DNA of 52,483 bases from Bacillota bacterium (GTDB lineage: Bacteria; Bacillota; Clostridia; Christensenellales; Aristaeellaceae): contig CAUJDI010000034.1 of the NCBI GenBank assembly GCA_963169565.1, positions 1 to 52,483 of the forward strand, in the 5' to 3' direction. This document shows positions 17,669 through 26,101 of the stretch, piece after piece. Position numbers and translations under genes: made by a program. Every line of letters begins with the position of its first letter. Position 1 is the first letter of the stretch. Below the pieces are notes generated by a model. The model saw only the letters and a list, made by a program, of their open reading frames with translations. It was not told the origin of the DNA and made no database searches.

Positions 17669-18313
17669 TCATTTTTTCCAGTACTTTATAGGAATCCCGT
17701 TTCCCATGCTGCGAACATTTCGCTTTGGGTTGATCAGGAAGCGGTGGCCGGTCATATGCAGCATGGCCAGATCATTCGAGCTGTCGCCGTAGGCGAAAGA
17801 CCTTTCCCAGTCGGGTTTGATCTGCTGCTGCTCCATGAATAGGAGGATCTGCCGTTTCTTTTCTTCTCCGACGACGTTTTTGATGATCTGACCGCTGCTG
17901 TCCGCCCTGGTCGCGATGATGCCGTCAAGGGGCAGCATGTCCTTCAGGTATTGCATGTAGCAATGGGGGGACGCCGATACGATCAGGACAATGTGGCCCG
18001 CCTTATGATGCCGCCTCAATTGGGTCAGCGCGTCCGGATATATCCGCGGGATGAGCCGTTCTTTCACAAATTGCCTGCAGACGGACTGCGCCTTTGATTC
18101 ATCCATCTTATGCAAAGGGGACACGGCAAGGGACTTGACCTTTTCAACGGCAACGATGCCTAGTTTCCATAGCAGGGTCATCGCCAGGATGGAGAAGAAG
18201 CCTGAAAGCGGGAGGACCTTTTTGTTCAGACAGAAACGGACAAAATCGGCGATGCTGTCTCCCTTGGTCATCGTCCCGTCAAAATCGAAGAGCGCTACCT
18301 GTTTTTCCTGCAT
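17669..18313 (-). CDS. HAD-superfamily phosphatase, subfamily IB (SerB-like)
   Basis: 214 residues. Motif I is FDFDGT with Asp10 and Asp12, motif II the Ser of VSASP, motif IV AYGDSSNDLAML; a helical cap lies between about 20 and 100. This subfamily includes phosphoserine phosphatase and HAD-IB phosphatases/lysophospholipid-type enzymes; substrate not determined. The frame stays open far upstream across the tRNA gene, which is an artefact: the ATG at 18313 has GAGGGG five bases before it and gives the standard MxxxxxALFDFDGT start. Confidence 0.88.
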   Translation of the reverse strand: MQEKQVALFDFDGTMTKGDSIADFVRFCLNKKVLPLSGFFSILAMTLLWKLGIVAVEKVKSLAVSPLHKMDESKAQSVCRQFVKERLIPRIYPDALTQLRRHHKAGHIVLIVSASPHCYMQYLKDMLPLDGIIATRADSSGQIIKNVVGEEKKRQILLFMEQQQIKPDWERSFAYGDSSNDLAMLHMTGHRFLINPKRNVRSMGNGIPIKYWKK

Positions 18314-18426
18314 CAAGACCCCTCTTTCGGCATCAACGTACCTCAGCGCCGATTTTCTGTCAACGGTACATGCGCCAACTGATAGCAAAGGGGAGGTATT
18401 TGGACAGAAAACACTTCCGATGGAGG

Positions 18427-18456
18427 TTGACATCCTGAGAGCGCATTGCTTATAAT
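18427..18456 (+). promoter_or_regulatory. Consensus promoter of the tRNA-Trp gene
   Basis: Perfect TTGACA, 18-base spacer, perfect TATAAT; the start point falls a few bases before the mature tRNA 5' end. Confidence 0.88.
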
Positions 18457-18467
18457 GACCAGGCCGT

Positions 18468-18541
18468 AGGGGCATGGTGTAATGGTAACACGTGGGTCTC
18501 CAAAACCTTTGTTGAGGGTTCGAGTCCTTCTGCCCCTGCCA
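18468..18541 (+). tRNA. tRNA-Trp (anticodon CCA)
   Basis: A cloverleaf can be drawn: acceptor AGGGGCA with TGCCCCT, D-arm GTGT/ACAC, anticodon loop CTCCAAA with CCA in the middle, T-arm closing TTCGAGT, discriminator G and encoded CCA. AGGGGCA...TGCCCCTGCCA is typical of bacterial tRNA-Trp. The first anticodon-stem pair is a T-T mismatch in this folding. It stands alone, with its own promoter and terminator. Confidence 0.93.
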
Positions 18542-18549
18542 CAGGAAGA

Positions 18550-18580
18550 GCCTTGAAAACACTATGTTTCAGGGCTTTTT
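18550..18580 (+). terminator. Terminator after tRNA-Trp
   Basis: GCCTTGAAAAC pairs with GTTTCAGGGC (one bulge, one G-T) around ACTAT, followed by five T. Confidence 0.8.
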
Positions 18581-18635
18581 ACTGTCTGAAAACGGTCGTT
18601 TACCCTTTTGTTTACCCTTTACAGAATAAAAGCGA

Positions 18636-19604
18636 TCAAAGACCTCCGAAAGCACTCATGAAAACCTCCATCCGCTCCGCGCTGTCTTTACGCATGTCTT
18701 CTGTACAATGCGCGTACCCGTCGAGCGTAAACGCTGCCGTTGCGTGACCAAGATTGCTCTGAACTGTTTTCACGTCATCGCCTGTCCTGAGCGCCGCCAC
18801 GGCGTATGTATGCCTGAGGTCATGGAAGCGGAGCCCGTCCACCCCGATCTGACGGCCTATCTTTGAAATGTTGTGAGTGACCGTGTTGTGGACATAGTGC
18901 GACCCAAACTCGTTTGTGAAAACGAGGCCGGCAATGCCTTTGTCGTTCCACGCATCGCCCACTCTCAGCCGCTGTTCTGCCTGTCTTCTCTTTTGCTCCC
19001 TGAGCACGCCCATGACCGAAGGCGATGGCGTGAGCTTTCTCGGCTTGTCGTTCTTAAGCGGCGTAAACTTGTATGTGCCGCCTCGCTTTTTCTCTCTAAC
19101 CAGTTGACGGTCAATGTATATGGTTCCGCTCTCGAAGTCTACCCTGTCCCACGTCAGTCCCATGATTTCCGCCGCCCGCATGCCTGTGAACATGTCGATT
19201 TTGAAAATCACTTCGTATGGATGGCCCGCGATTGCATCGATGAACGCCGCCATCTGCGCCTCTGTGAGCGGGTACATTTCCGGCTCCGCCAGCCTCGGCA
19301 GTTTGAAGTTGTTGCAAGGGTTCTGTTTGATGTACCCAAGCGTGACAGCGTGTTCCATCGCCCCGTGCAGGACGCCGTTCACGTTCCTGATAGATTTCGA
19401 TGCCAGTTTCGCTCTGCCCTTCCTGCCATGCAGCAAGTCCTTGTAGAACGATTGGATTTGATGCGGCTTTATCTCGCATAGCCTTACCGCGCCATGCGCA
19501 GGCTTTATATAAACTCTAGCCTGAGTTTCATATGTGACATGAGTATGCTCTTTGACATTGCCTGTGAAATTTTCCCCAAATGTCCAGCCACTCTGCGATC
19601 GCAT
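18636..19604 (-). CDS. Tyrosine recombinase (phage/ICE integrase), N-terminally broken
   Basis: 322 residues from the first ATG. The catalytic set is intact: Arg in GMRAAEIMGL, Lys in the beta-hairpin, HDLRHT, LGHATAAF and the Tyr of DGYAH. The N-terminal arm-binding domain is missing. In another frame, directly upstream, the codons read SPYNAIAEWLDIWG, the standard start of the core-binding domain; it joins the present frame near a GGGGAAAA run at about 19570-19578. Further upstream this frame has a stop. So this looks like a frameshifted, decaying integrase. Its 3' end faces the tRNA-Trp 3' end, the classic attachment site arrangement. Confidence 0.85.
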   Translation of the reverse strand: MRSQSGWTFGENFTGNVKEHTHVTYETQARVYIKPAHGAVRLCEIKPHQIQSFYKDLLHGRKGRAKLASKSIRNVNGVLHGAMEHAVTLGYIKQNPCNNFKLPRLAEPEMYPLTEAQMAAFIDAIAGHPYEVIFKIDMFTGMRAAEIMGLTWDRVDFESGTIYIDRQLVREKKRGGTYKFTPLKNDKPRKLTPSPSVMGVLREQKRRQAEQRLRVGDAWNDKGIAGLVFTNEFGSHYVHNTVTHNISKIGRQIGVDGLRFHDLRHTYAVAALRTGDDVKTVQSNLGHATAAFTLDGYAHCTEDMRKDSAERMEVFMSAFGGL

Positions 19605-19947
19605 TGTAAGGGCTTACCGTGCCCAGACACTGCGCCAGCGCGGTCGCCAGGCAGATCCTATTACATTCTTGTCATCCGTTTGCGATCATACGTTTCTTCT
19701 CTTCGGCACTCCAAACATAAAACGCAGGAATTCCTGGGAAAATCCCGCTGACCTGCTCAGCCGGGCTCGTCCTACCACGCCTGCGCGGACCTGTCTTGCA
19801 GCAGGTGTATTGAAACCCTGTCTCCAGGCGGCGAACGGTTCAGTTTTACGCACCTATTCGCATGATTGTATGGTTGTACCAGGCCGCGCTTGTGATAAAA
19901 TGACGGCAGAACATGAGAACCTCGGATAGCCGTCGGGAGGAAAAGAA
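19605..19947. other. Spacer with integrase debris and the promoter of operon A
   Basis: No intact gene. The first 80 bases hold the out-of-frame N-terminal codons of the integrase on the minus strand. The rest shows short broken frames only. A promoter for the glycyl radical operon lies at its end. Confidence 0.6.
19874..19901 (+). promoter_or_regulatory. Promoter of the glycyl radical operon A
   Basis: TTGTAC, 16-base spacer, TAAAAT with TGA before it (extended -10). 46 bases before the TTG start. Confidence 0.6.
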
Positions 19948-22308
19948 TTGGCTTATCATCAGATCGATACGCTACCACAGCCCCTTCGTGCCAGGAGGCT
20001 GAAGGACAGCATCCTGGCAGAGCCGCGCTATGCCTCCATCGAGCAGGCGCGGATCGTAACAAGGGTCTACCGTGACAACCCGGATCTTCCGGTCAATCTG
20101 CTGCGCGCGGCGGCGCTTCAGGAATCCCTTGCGAACATCGGCATCCGCATCGACCGGGGCGAGCTGATCGTCGGGAACCGGACCGCCGGCGTCAGGGCGG
20201 GCGTCATCTTCCCGGAGTCCGGCTTAAGCTGGGTGGACCGCGAGTTTGAGTCGCTCCCGAACCGGCCTCAGGACAAGTTCCTGGTCCATTCCGGGGATAT
20301 CGAGGAGTTCCGCCGGGATATCCTGCCGTTCTGGGCGGGGCGGACGCTGGAGGACCGGCTGGAGGAGCGCATCGGGCTGGAAATGAAGGCGATCGGCAAG
20401 GTCGCGAAGATCAACCAGACCGACCACGCCCAGGGGCACATCTGCCCGGATACCGCCAAATGGCTGGCGCTGGGCCCCGCAGGGATAGCGGACGAAGCCA
20501 GGCGGCTGCAGGCAAAACACCCTGAAAAAGCCAAATTCTACGAGGGGATCATCATCGCCATGGAAGGCGCGCGGGGCTTCATGCGCCGGTATGCCGCCCT
20601 GGCCGTCCGGATGGCGGCGGAAGACGGGGACCCGGACGGGGAGCTGGCCCGGATCGCGGCGGTCTGCGGCAAGTTTGCCGACCGGCCGCCCGAAACCTTC
20701 CGCGAAGCTGTGCAGGCCACCTGGTTCCTCTACGTCATCCTGCAGATGGAGTCAAACGCCTCCTCCTTCTCCCCGGGCCGGCTGGACCAGGTGCTGTACC
20801 CATATTACAGGAAGGACATCGATTCCGGCGAGCTGACAGACGCGGGGGCGCTGGAGATCATCGAGTGCCTGTTCCTGAAGTTCAACCAGATCGTCTACCT
20901 GCGCTCCTCCGGCAGCGCCAGGTACTTCGCAGGCTTCCCCATCGGTTTCAACGTGGCCGTCGGCGGCCAGGATGAGGCCGGACGGGACGCCTCCAACGAG
21001 CTTTCCTACCTCTTCCTGCGCGCCCAGGAGCACCTGGGGCTGCCCCAGCCCAACCTCTCCGCGCGGGTGTTCAAGGACTCCCCGGAGCACTTCCTGACCC
21101 GCTGCGCGCAGGTCATCGGGACGGGCAGCGGCATGCCCCAGCTGTTCAACGACGAGGCGGTCATCCCTGCGCTCATGCGCCAGGGCATCAGCGAAAAAGA
21201 CGCGCGTAACTACGCGGTCGTCGGCTGCGTGGAGCTGACCACGATGGGCAACTCCCTGGGTTGGAGCGACGCGGCGATGTTCAACCTGGTCAAGGCGCTG
21301 GAGCTGGCGCTCAACGACGGGGTCTGCCTGCTCACAGGCAAACAGATGGGGGCCCGGACGGGGACGCTGGCGGATCATGAAACGTACGGCGACGTGGAGA
21401 TCGCCTTTGAAAAGCAGATCGACTTCTTCTTCGGCCGCATGATCGCCTGCTGTGAAACAGTCGAGAAGGCGCACGCGGAGATCCTACCCTCCCCCTTCCT
21501 TACAGGCGTGGTGAACGACTGCATGGAAAAAGGGATGGACGTGACCGCGGGCGGCGCGCACTACAACCTGTCGGGCATCCAGGCCATCCAGTGCGCCAAC
21601 ATCGCCGACAGCCTGGCGGCGCTCAAGGCGCTGGTCTATGACGAGCGTATTGTGGACCGGGGAGAGCTGCTGGAAGCTTTGCGCAACAATTATGAGGGAA
21701 ATGAGATCCTGCGCCTCAGGCTGCTGAACAAAGCTCCTAAGTACGCCAACGACGTGGAGTGGGTGGACGAGATCGCCCACCGGTGGATCAGCCGCTTCAC
21801 GGCCAAGTTCGCTTCATACCGCAACGCCCGCGGCGGTCCTTACCACACAGGCCTGTACACCGTGTCCGCGCACGTGCCCATGGGCCAGAACGTCGGCGCG
21901 ACACCGGATGGGCGCAAGGCGCGTGAGCCGCTGGCCGACGGCGGGATGTCTGCGGTATACGGGCGGGACGTCCGCGGCCCCACGGCGCTGCTCAAGTCCG
22001 TTTCCCGCGTGGACTCCCTGCTTGGCAGCAACGGCACGCTGCTGAACATGAAGTTCCTCCCCTCGCTATTCAAAAGCCGGGACGGCATCCGGAAGTTCGT
22101 TGGGCTGATCAAGGCGCTGGTGGCGCTGAGGATCATCCACGCCCAGTTCAACGTCGTCAACCGGGAGGACCTGCTGGCCGCCCAGAAGCAGCCGGAGCTG
22201 TACAGGAGCCTGACGATCCGCGTGGCGGGGTACACCGCCTATTTCACGGAGCTGGCGCCCGACCTGCAGCAGGAGATCATCCAGCGCACCTCCTACGCCG
22301 ACATATGA
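19948..22308 (+). CDS. Glycyl radical enzyme (PFL/dehydratase superfamily), substrate unknown
   Basis: 786 residues. The thiyl site reads VVGCVEL (Cys427, Glu429) and the radical loop RVAGYTAYF with Gly761 near the C-terminus. Cys-x-Glu is the pattern of eliminating GREs (dehydratases, C-N/C-S lyases) rather than of pyruvate formate-lyase, which has Cys-Cys. ESNASSFSPGRLDQ is the family core. No N-terminal microcompartment tag, so probably cytosolic. I cannot match the pocket to a characterised subfamily. Start TTG behind GGGAGG. Its TGA overlaps the activase ATG, and a kinase-like and an AroE-like gene follow, which points to a polyol or sugar-type substrate (inference). Confidence 0.92.
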   Translation: MAYHQIDTLPQPLRARRLKDSILAEPRYASIEQARIVTRVYRDNPDLPVNLLRAAALQESLANIGIRIDRGELIVGNRTAGVRAGVIFPESGLSWVDREFESLPNRPQDKFLVHSGDIEEFRRDILPFWAGRTLEDRLEERIGLEMKAIGKVAKINQTDHAQGHICPDTAKWLALGPAGIADEARRLQAKHPEKAKFYEGIIIAMEGARGFMRRYAALAVRMAAEDGDPDGELARIAAVCGKFADRPPETFREAVQATWFLYVILQMESNASSFSPGRLDQVLYPYYRKDIDSGELTDAGALEIIECLFLKFNQIVYLRSSGSARYFAGFPIGFNVAVGGQDEAGRDASNELSYLFLRAQEHLGLPQPNLSARVFKDSPEHFLTRCAQVIGTGSGMPQLFNDEAVIPALMRQGISEKDARNYAVVGCVELTTMGNSLGWSDAAMFNLVKALELALNDGVCLLTGKQMGARTGTLADHETYGDVEIAFEKQIDFFFGRMIACCETVEKAHAEILPSPFLTGVVNDCMEKGMDVTAGGAHYNLSGIQAIQCANIADSLAALKALVYDERIVDRGELLEALRNNYEGNEILRLRLLNKAPKYANDVEWVDEIAHRWISRFTAKFASYRNARGGPYHTGLYTVSAHVPMGQNVGATPDGRKAREPLADGGMSAVYGRDVRGPTALLKSVSRVDSLLGSNGTLLNMKFLPSLFKSRDGIRKFVGLIKALVALRIIHAQFNVVNREDLLAAQKQPELYRSLTIRVAGYTAYFTELAPDLQQEIIQRTSYADI

Positions 22309-23204
22309 AAAAGGCGTTGGTCTTTGACATCAAGCGCTTCGGCGTGAACGACGGCAACGGCATCCGGACGGTCCTGTTCCTCAAGGGCTGCCCGCTGCGG
22401 TGCCGCTGGTGCCAGAACCCGGAAGGGCTGACCCCCGGCGTCAACGTCTGGTACGCCCGGAGCATCTGCATCCTCTGCCGGGGCTGCGCCGCGGCCTGCC
22501 CGGAGAAATGCATCGGGTTTGACGAAGAAGGCGTCCGCATCGACCATGACGCCTGCACCCGGTGCGGGGCCTGCATCCATGCCTGCCCGACGGGAGCGCT
22601 CCGCTTTGACGCGCAGGAAATGACCGTCGCGGAAGCCATGCGGGAAATCGTGAAGGACGAGGTGTTTTACAAGTCTGCGGGCGGCGGCGTCACGCTCTCA
22701 GGCGGGGACCCGATCTTTTCGCCGGGGTTTTCCACAGCGCTCCTGAAAGCCTGCCGGGAAAGAGGCATCGGGACCGCTGTCGAGACCAGCCTGTACGCGA
22801 GCCCGGATGTCGCCGACGCGCTGGCGGACGCCTGCGACGAGGTCATCGCGGACATCAAGCTGATCGATCCCATGCGGCACAAGGCGGCAACGGGAAAAAG
22901 CAACGCGGTCATCCTGCGGAACATTCGACGCCTCGCGGCCCGAGGGGCGACCCTGCGCCTGAGGACCCCGCTGATCCCGGGCTTCACCGCCGATGAGGAG
23001 AACATCAAGGGGATCGCGGATTTCATCGCGTCAGTGGACCCGTCCATCCCCTATGAGCTGATCAATTTCAACCCGATGTGCCGGGAGAAATACCGCTCCC
23101 TCCGGCAGGATTACGGATTCGACAGGGACCAGAAACCCTTTTCGCCCTCCGAAATGCAGGGATTCAAAGCCATCGCGGAGAGCCGCGGGCTGCATGTGCT
23201 GTGA
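22305..23204 (+). CDS. Glycyl radical enzyme activase (radical SAM, ferredoxin-containing)
   Basis: 299 residues. The radical SAM motif CPLRCRWC (Cys29, 33, 36) is preceded by NDGNGIRTVLFLKG. An insert with two 4Fe-4S ferredoxin sites follows (Cys55/58/61/65 and Cys84/87/90/94, plus Cys69). SGGDP and the later VETSLY are SAM-site elements. It abstracts hydrogen from the glycine of the partner enzyme to install the radical. ATGA overlap with the GRE gene and no own Shine-Dalgarno indicate tight coupling, so this is the partner of the upstream GRE. Confidence 0.96.
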   Translation: MKKALVFDIKRFGVNDGNGIRTVLFLKGCPLRCRWCQNPEGLTPGVNVWYARSICILCRGCAAACPEKCIGFDEEGVRIDHDACTRCGACIHACPTGALRFDAQEMTVAEAMREIVKDEVFYKSAGGGVTLSGGDPIFSPGFSTALLKACRERGIGTAVETSLYASPDVADALADACDEVIADIKLIDPMRHKAATGKSNAVILRNIRRLAARGATLRLRTPLIPGFTADEENIKGIADFIASVDPSIPYELINFNPMCREKYRSLRQDYGFDRDQKPFSPSEMQGFKAIAESRGLHVL

Positions 23205-23213
23205 GGTGAAAAA

Positions 23214-24998
23214 ATGACTGACACGCTCAGGGACCTGATCCGGCAGGCGGACGAGGGCCGATGCGTCTATCTAAGCCGGGTCAGGGATGCCTTCCGGGAT
23301 TCGGACAATGGGATCTTCTGCCGGGTCGACCTGACCCTTGGCGGCGCGATGTCATACCTTATAAGGCTTCCGCTCCCGCGTGACCCCGGCGAGGACGCGT
23401 TTGTGCGGGAGTATTTCTACGCCAGGATCTACAACCTGATCTCCGTCCTGGGCGGAAAAACCATGACGCTGACGGTTCCTTACGGGAACGCCTGGGCAAG
23501 GGAACTCTGCGCATCCCTTCCCGACGTGTTTGACGTAAAAAAGCCCAGGAGCGAGCGCAAAGGCTTTGGCAAGTGCCTGAACGTGACGGACCGCGCGAAC
23601 GAAGCGCTCCGCTGCGACCCGTTCCGTTTTCTGATTGAGGACGGAGAACCGCAGGCACCGGCCCGGGAAAGGAAGGCCCCGGGGCGGGACGCGGCCTCGG
23701 CTTTCCGCCGCGCTGTTTTGAACGCGCGCTCAGGCCGCCTGTGCGGCATGGATGTCGGCGGCACCGACATCAAGGCCGTGGCCGTGCTGGACGGAAAGAT
23801 TCGTGCGGTGAAGGAATATGACTGGCACCCCGCTGTGTTCCGGCACATCGATGAGCTCATCCAGCCGATCCTGCTGCTTGCCCGGGTGATGCGCGCGGCC
23901 CTTTGCGTGACGGATGATTCGCCCGGAGAACTGCTGGACGCCCGGGACAGGATGCTGGACAAAGCCGCCGCTGCGGAGACGATGGCCGCCGCGGCGGCGG
24001 AGATTGAAAGCGCGCTGGACACCCCTGGGTTTGACGCCCTCGGCGTCTGCTTTCCCGACGTCGTGATCGACAACCTGATCGTGGGCGGGGAGACGCTCAA
24101 GACTCGAGGCATCCGGGAGGCATCGCCTGATTATGAAAAGGAGTTCACAAGACTCACCGTGCTGAAGGACCTGCTGGGGGAATGCCTTGCCCCCGGCGGG
24201 ATCGTCCGCATGACCAATGACGGCTCGATGGCGGCCTACACGGCCGCGGCGGAACTGGCGTCGAGCCCCGAAAAAGCGGCGGAGGTCCCTGACGGCATCT
24301 TCGCCCATACGCTGGGCACGGAACTGGGCTCCGGCTGGATCGATGAGGAGGGAAAAATCCCGCAGATCCCGCTGGAAGTATATAACTGCATCATCGACCT
24401 GGGAAGCCGGCCGGAGCGCGCCCACGGCGTGCTGGACCTTAGGAGCAACCGGAATTTCAATACAGGCCTTGCAGGCACGCTGCAGAAATACGCCAGCCAG
24501 AGCGGCGCGTACCGGTTGGTTTTCAAACATTTCAATGAGGGGCAGATCCGGGAGCTTTTCGATGCCGGGTTCATCCTGCGCCGCGGCAGCGGCGTGTTCG
24601 CAGTCACCCAGCCCGCCGACATGCGAAAGCCCCTGCTGGAGCGGATCATGTCCATGGCGTGCCAGGGTGTTCCGGAGGCGGAGGAGGTCTTCCGTGAAAT
24701 CGGCGAATACCTTGCGGTGACCTGGGAGGAAACCGAGGATATCCTGTGCCCGAAGACAAAGTCGCGTGTCCTTTTCGGGCGGTTCGTGAAAAGAAGGCGT
24801 GTGTTTGAGCTCATGCAGGAGGGCGCTGCGCGGCTGCTCCCGGCGGAGTTCCAGGCGGCGGACGATTCCATGGCCTATACCCCGTTGATGCTGGACCTCA
24901 GGAACGACCCGGTCTACACAGTGGCCCAGTTCGGACAGGCAGTCGGCGCGGTGTACTACGCCGCTGCCGGCAGGACAGCCCCGGAGAATGATCAATAA
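23214..24998 (+). CDS. ASKHA-fold sugar-kinase-like protein with an unrecognised N-terminal domain
   Basis: 594 residues. The first ~170 residues (MSYLIRLPLPRD..., YGNAWARELCASLPD) match nothing I know. From 177 it is ROK-like: phosphate-1 motif GMDVGGTDIKAVAV (178-191), catalytic Asp in TNDGSMAA (NDG 335-337), phosphate-2 motif TLGTELGSG (366-374). The zinc motif of true ROK proteins (CxCGxxGC) is absent, and the C-terminal part is longer than in ROK kinases. It may phosphorylate the substrate or product of the GRE, or act as an accessory ATPase. GAGGTG start, nine bases after the activase. Confidence 0.8.
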   Translation: MTDTLRDLIRQADEGRCVYLSRVRDAFRDSDNGIFCRVDLTLGGAMSYLIRLPLPRDPGEDAFVREYFYARIYNLISVLGGKTMTLTVPYGNAWARELCASLPDVFDVKKPRSERKGFGKCLNVTDRANEALRCDPFRFLIEDGEPQAPARERKAPGRDAASAFRRAVLNARSGRLCGMDVGGTDIKAVAVLDGKIRAVKEYDWHPAVFRHIDELIQPILLLARVMRAALCVTDDSPGELLDARDRMLDKAAAAETMAAAAAEIESALDTPGFDALGVCFPDVVIDNLIVGGETLKTRGIREASPDYEKEFTRLTVLKDLLGECLAPGGIVRMTNDGSMAAYTAAAELASSPEKAAEVPDGIFAHTLGTELGSGWIDEEGKIPQIPLEVYNCIIDLGSRPERAHGVLDLRSNRNFNTGLAGTLQKYASQSGAYRLVFKHFNEGQIRELFDAGFILRRGSGVFAVTQPADMRKPLLERIMSMACQGVPEAEEVFREIGEYLAVTWEETEDILCPKTKSRVLFGRFVKRRRVFELMQEGAARLLPAEFQAADDSMAYTPLMLDLRNDPVYTVAQFGQAVGAVYYAAAGRTAPENDQ

Positions 24999-25010
24999 GG
25001 AGGAGGCGCA

Positions 25011-25871
25011 ATGAAAGAACAGAACTATCTGGACGTCCTGGTCGGCGTCATCGGGCATCCGGTGGCGGAGAATCCCGGAAAGGTCATTCAGGAAGCGGCG
25101 TTTGGGGAGATGGGCCTGAAGCGGTGGCAATACCTGACCATCGACGTCAAGCCGGAGGATCTGGAAGACGCGGTCAGGGGCCTGAAGGCGTTCGGGATGC
25201 GCGGGATCAACTGCACGATCCCGCACAAGATCAAGGTGATCCCCTTTCTGGATGAGCTGAGCGAGGCAGCGAGACTGATCGGCGCTGTCAACACCATCGT
25301 GAACACGGAAGGGCACCTGTACGGCGACAACACGGACGGCAAGGGCCTGATGGAGTCGCTGCGCGAGAACGGTGTGGACCCGAAGGGAAAGAAGGCGGTG
25401 GTCCTGGGCGCGGGGGGAGCGGCGCGGGCGATCTGCGTGGAACTGTGCCTGGCCGGCACAGAAGACATCACCGTCGTGAACCGCCCCCAAGACAGGGCGC
25501 TGGGCGACAGCCTGACGGAACTGCTCTCCCGCGTCTGCAGGAATCCGCGTTACGTCAGCTGGGAAGGCACCTACCGGATCCCCGGGGACACCGATATCCT
25601 GATCAACGCGACGCCCATCGGCCTGTACCCCGACGTGGACGCCATCCCCAACGTGGACGTGGGGACGATCCTCCCGTCGATGTTCGTGCAGGACGTTATC
25701 CCCAACCCCGCGGTCACGCCGTTCCTGCGGGCGGCACAGGCCCGCGGGGCGAAATGGAATACGGGTACCGGCATGCTCATCAACCAGGCGGCGATCAACA
25801 TCCAGATGTGGACAGGCAGGAAACCGGACAAGGCCCTCATGCGCCGCGCCCTTGACGAAGCCCTTTCATAA
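25011..25871 (+). CDS. AroE-like (shikimate dehydrogenase family) oxidoreductase, altered substrate site
   Basis: 286 residues with the AroE plan: catalytic Lys73 in NCTIPHK, Asp109 in GDNTDG, IGAVNTIV, and the NADP-fold turn LGAGGAARAI (132-141). The two serines that hold the shikimate carboxylate (SxS in HSxSP) are replaced: the stretch reads GHPVAENPGK, so Asn21 and Gly23 stand there. It is therefore unlikely to be the biosynthetic AroE; a cyclic polyol or other non-carboxylated substrate of this operon is more plausible. GGAGGAG start, 12 bases after the kinase-like gene; last gene of operon A. Confidence 0.87.
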   Translation: MKEQNYLDVLVGVIGHPVAENPGKVIQEAAFGEMGLKRWQYLTIDVKPEDLEDAVRGLKAFGMRGINCTIPHKIKVIPFLDELSEAARLIGAVNTIVNTEGHLYGDNTDGKGLMESLRENGVDPKGKKAVVLGAGGAARAICVELCLAGTEDITVVNRPQDRALGDSLTELLSRVCRNPRYVSWEGTYRIPGDTDILINATPIGLYPDVDAIPNVDVGTILPSMFVQDVIPNPAVTPFLRAAQARGAKWNTGTGMLINQAAINIQMWTGRKPDKALMRRALDEALS

Positions 25872-25894
25872 GGCGGCAGGGATCCTCTTCGTCT

Positions 25895-25927
25895 ACGGGG
25901 GACGGCGCCGCCGTCCCCCGTTTCTCT
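25895..25927 (+). terminator. Terminator of operon A
   Basis: 12-bp perfect stem ACGGGGGACGGC / GCCGTCCCCCGT with a 3-base loop, then TTCTCT. The T-run is weak but the stem is very strong. Confidence 0.8.
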
Positions 25928-25946
25928 ACACAAAAGGCGGTTTTGC

Positions 25947-25955
25947 TGATATACT
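25947..25955 (+). promoter_or_regulatory. Extended -10 promoter for the ROK-AraC pair
   Basis: TGATATACT: TATACT preceded by TGA. No convincing -35. It lies between the operon A terminator and the ROK gene. Confidence 0.42.
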
Positions 25956-26101
25956 GTGAACGAAAGAAGCCTTGAGGGGCGCTACGCGACGGGAAACGGT
26001 TCCGGAATAGATCCGCAAGATCCTCCTCCCCGATGGAGAGCGGTTCCGCGCCGGCGTCCCGGGGCCCGCACATCTTGCTGACAGCAGAAGAGGGACGCGC
26101 G

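Noticed and set aside
17669-18562. HAD phosphatase with an 83-residue N-terminal extension
   Set aside because: The extra codons cross the tRNA-Trp gene and its promoter; a good Shine-Dalgarno and the family start are at 18313.
19948-22308. Assignment as pyruvate formate-lyase
   Set aside because: The active site is Cys-Val-Glu, not Cys-Cys, and the activase is the ferredoxin-bearing type used by eliminating glycyl radical enzymes.
25011-25871. Assignment as biosynthetic aroE
   Set aside because: The two shikimate-binding serines are replaced and the gene lies in a catabolic operon without any other aro gene.
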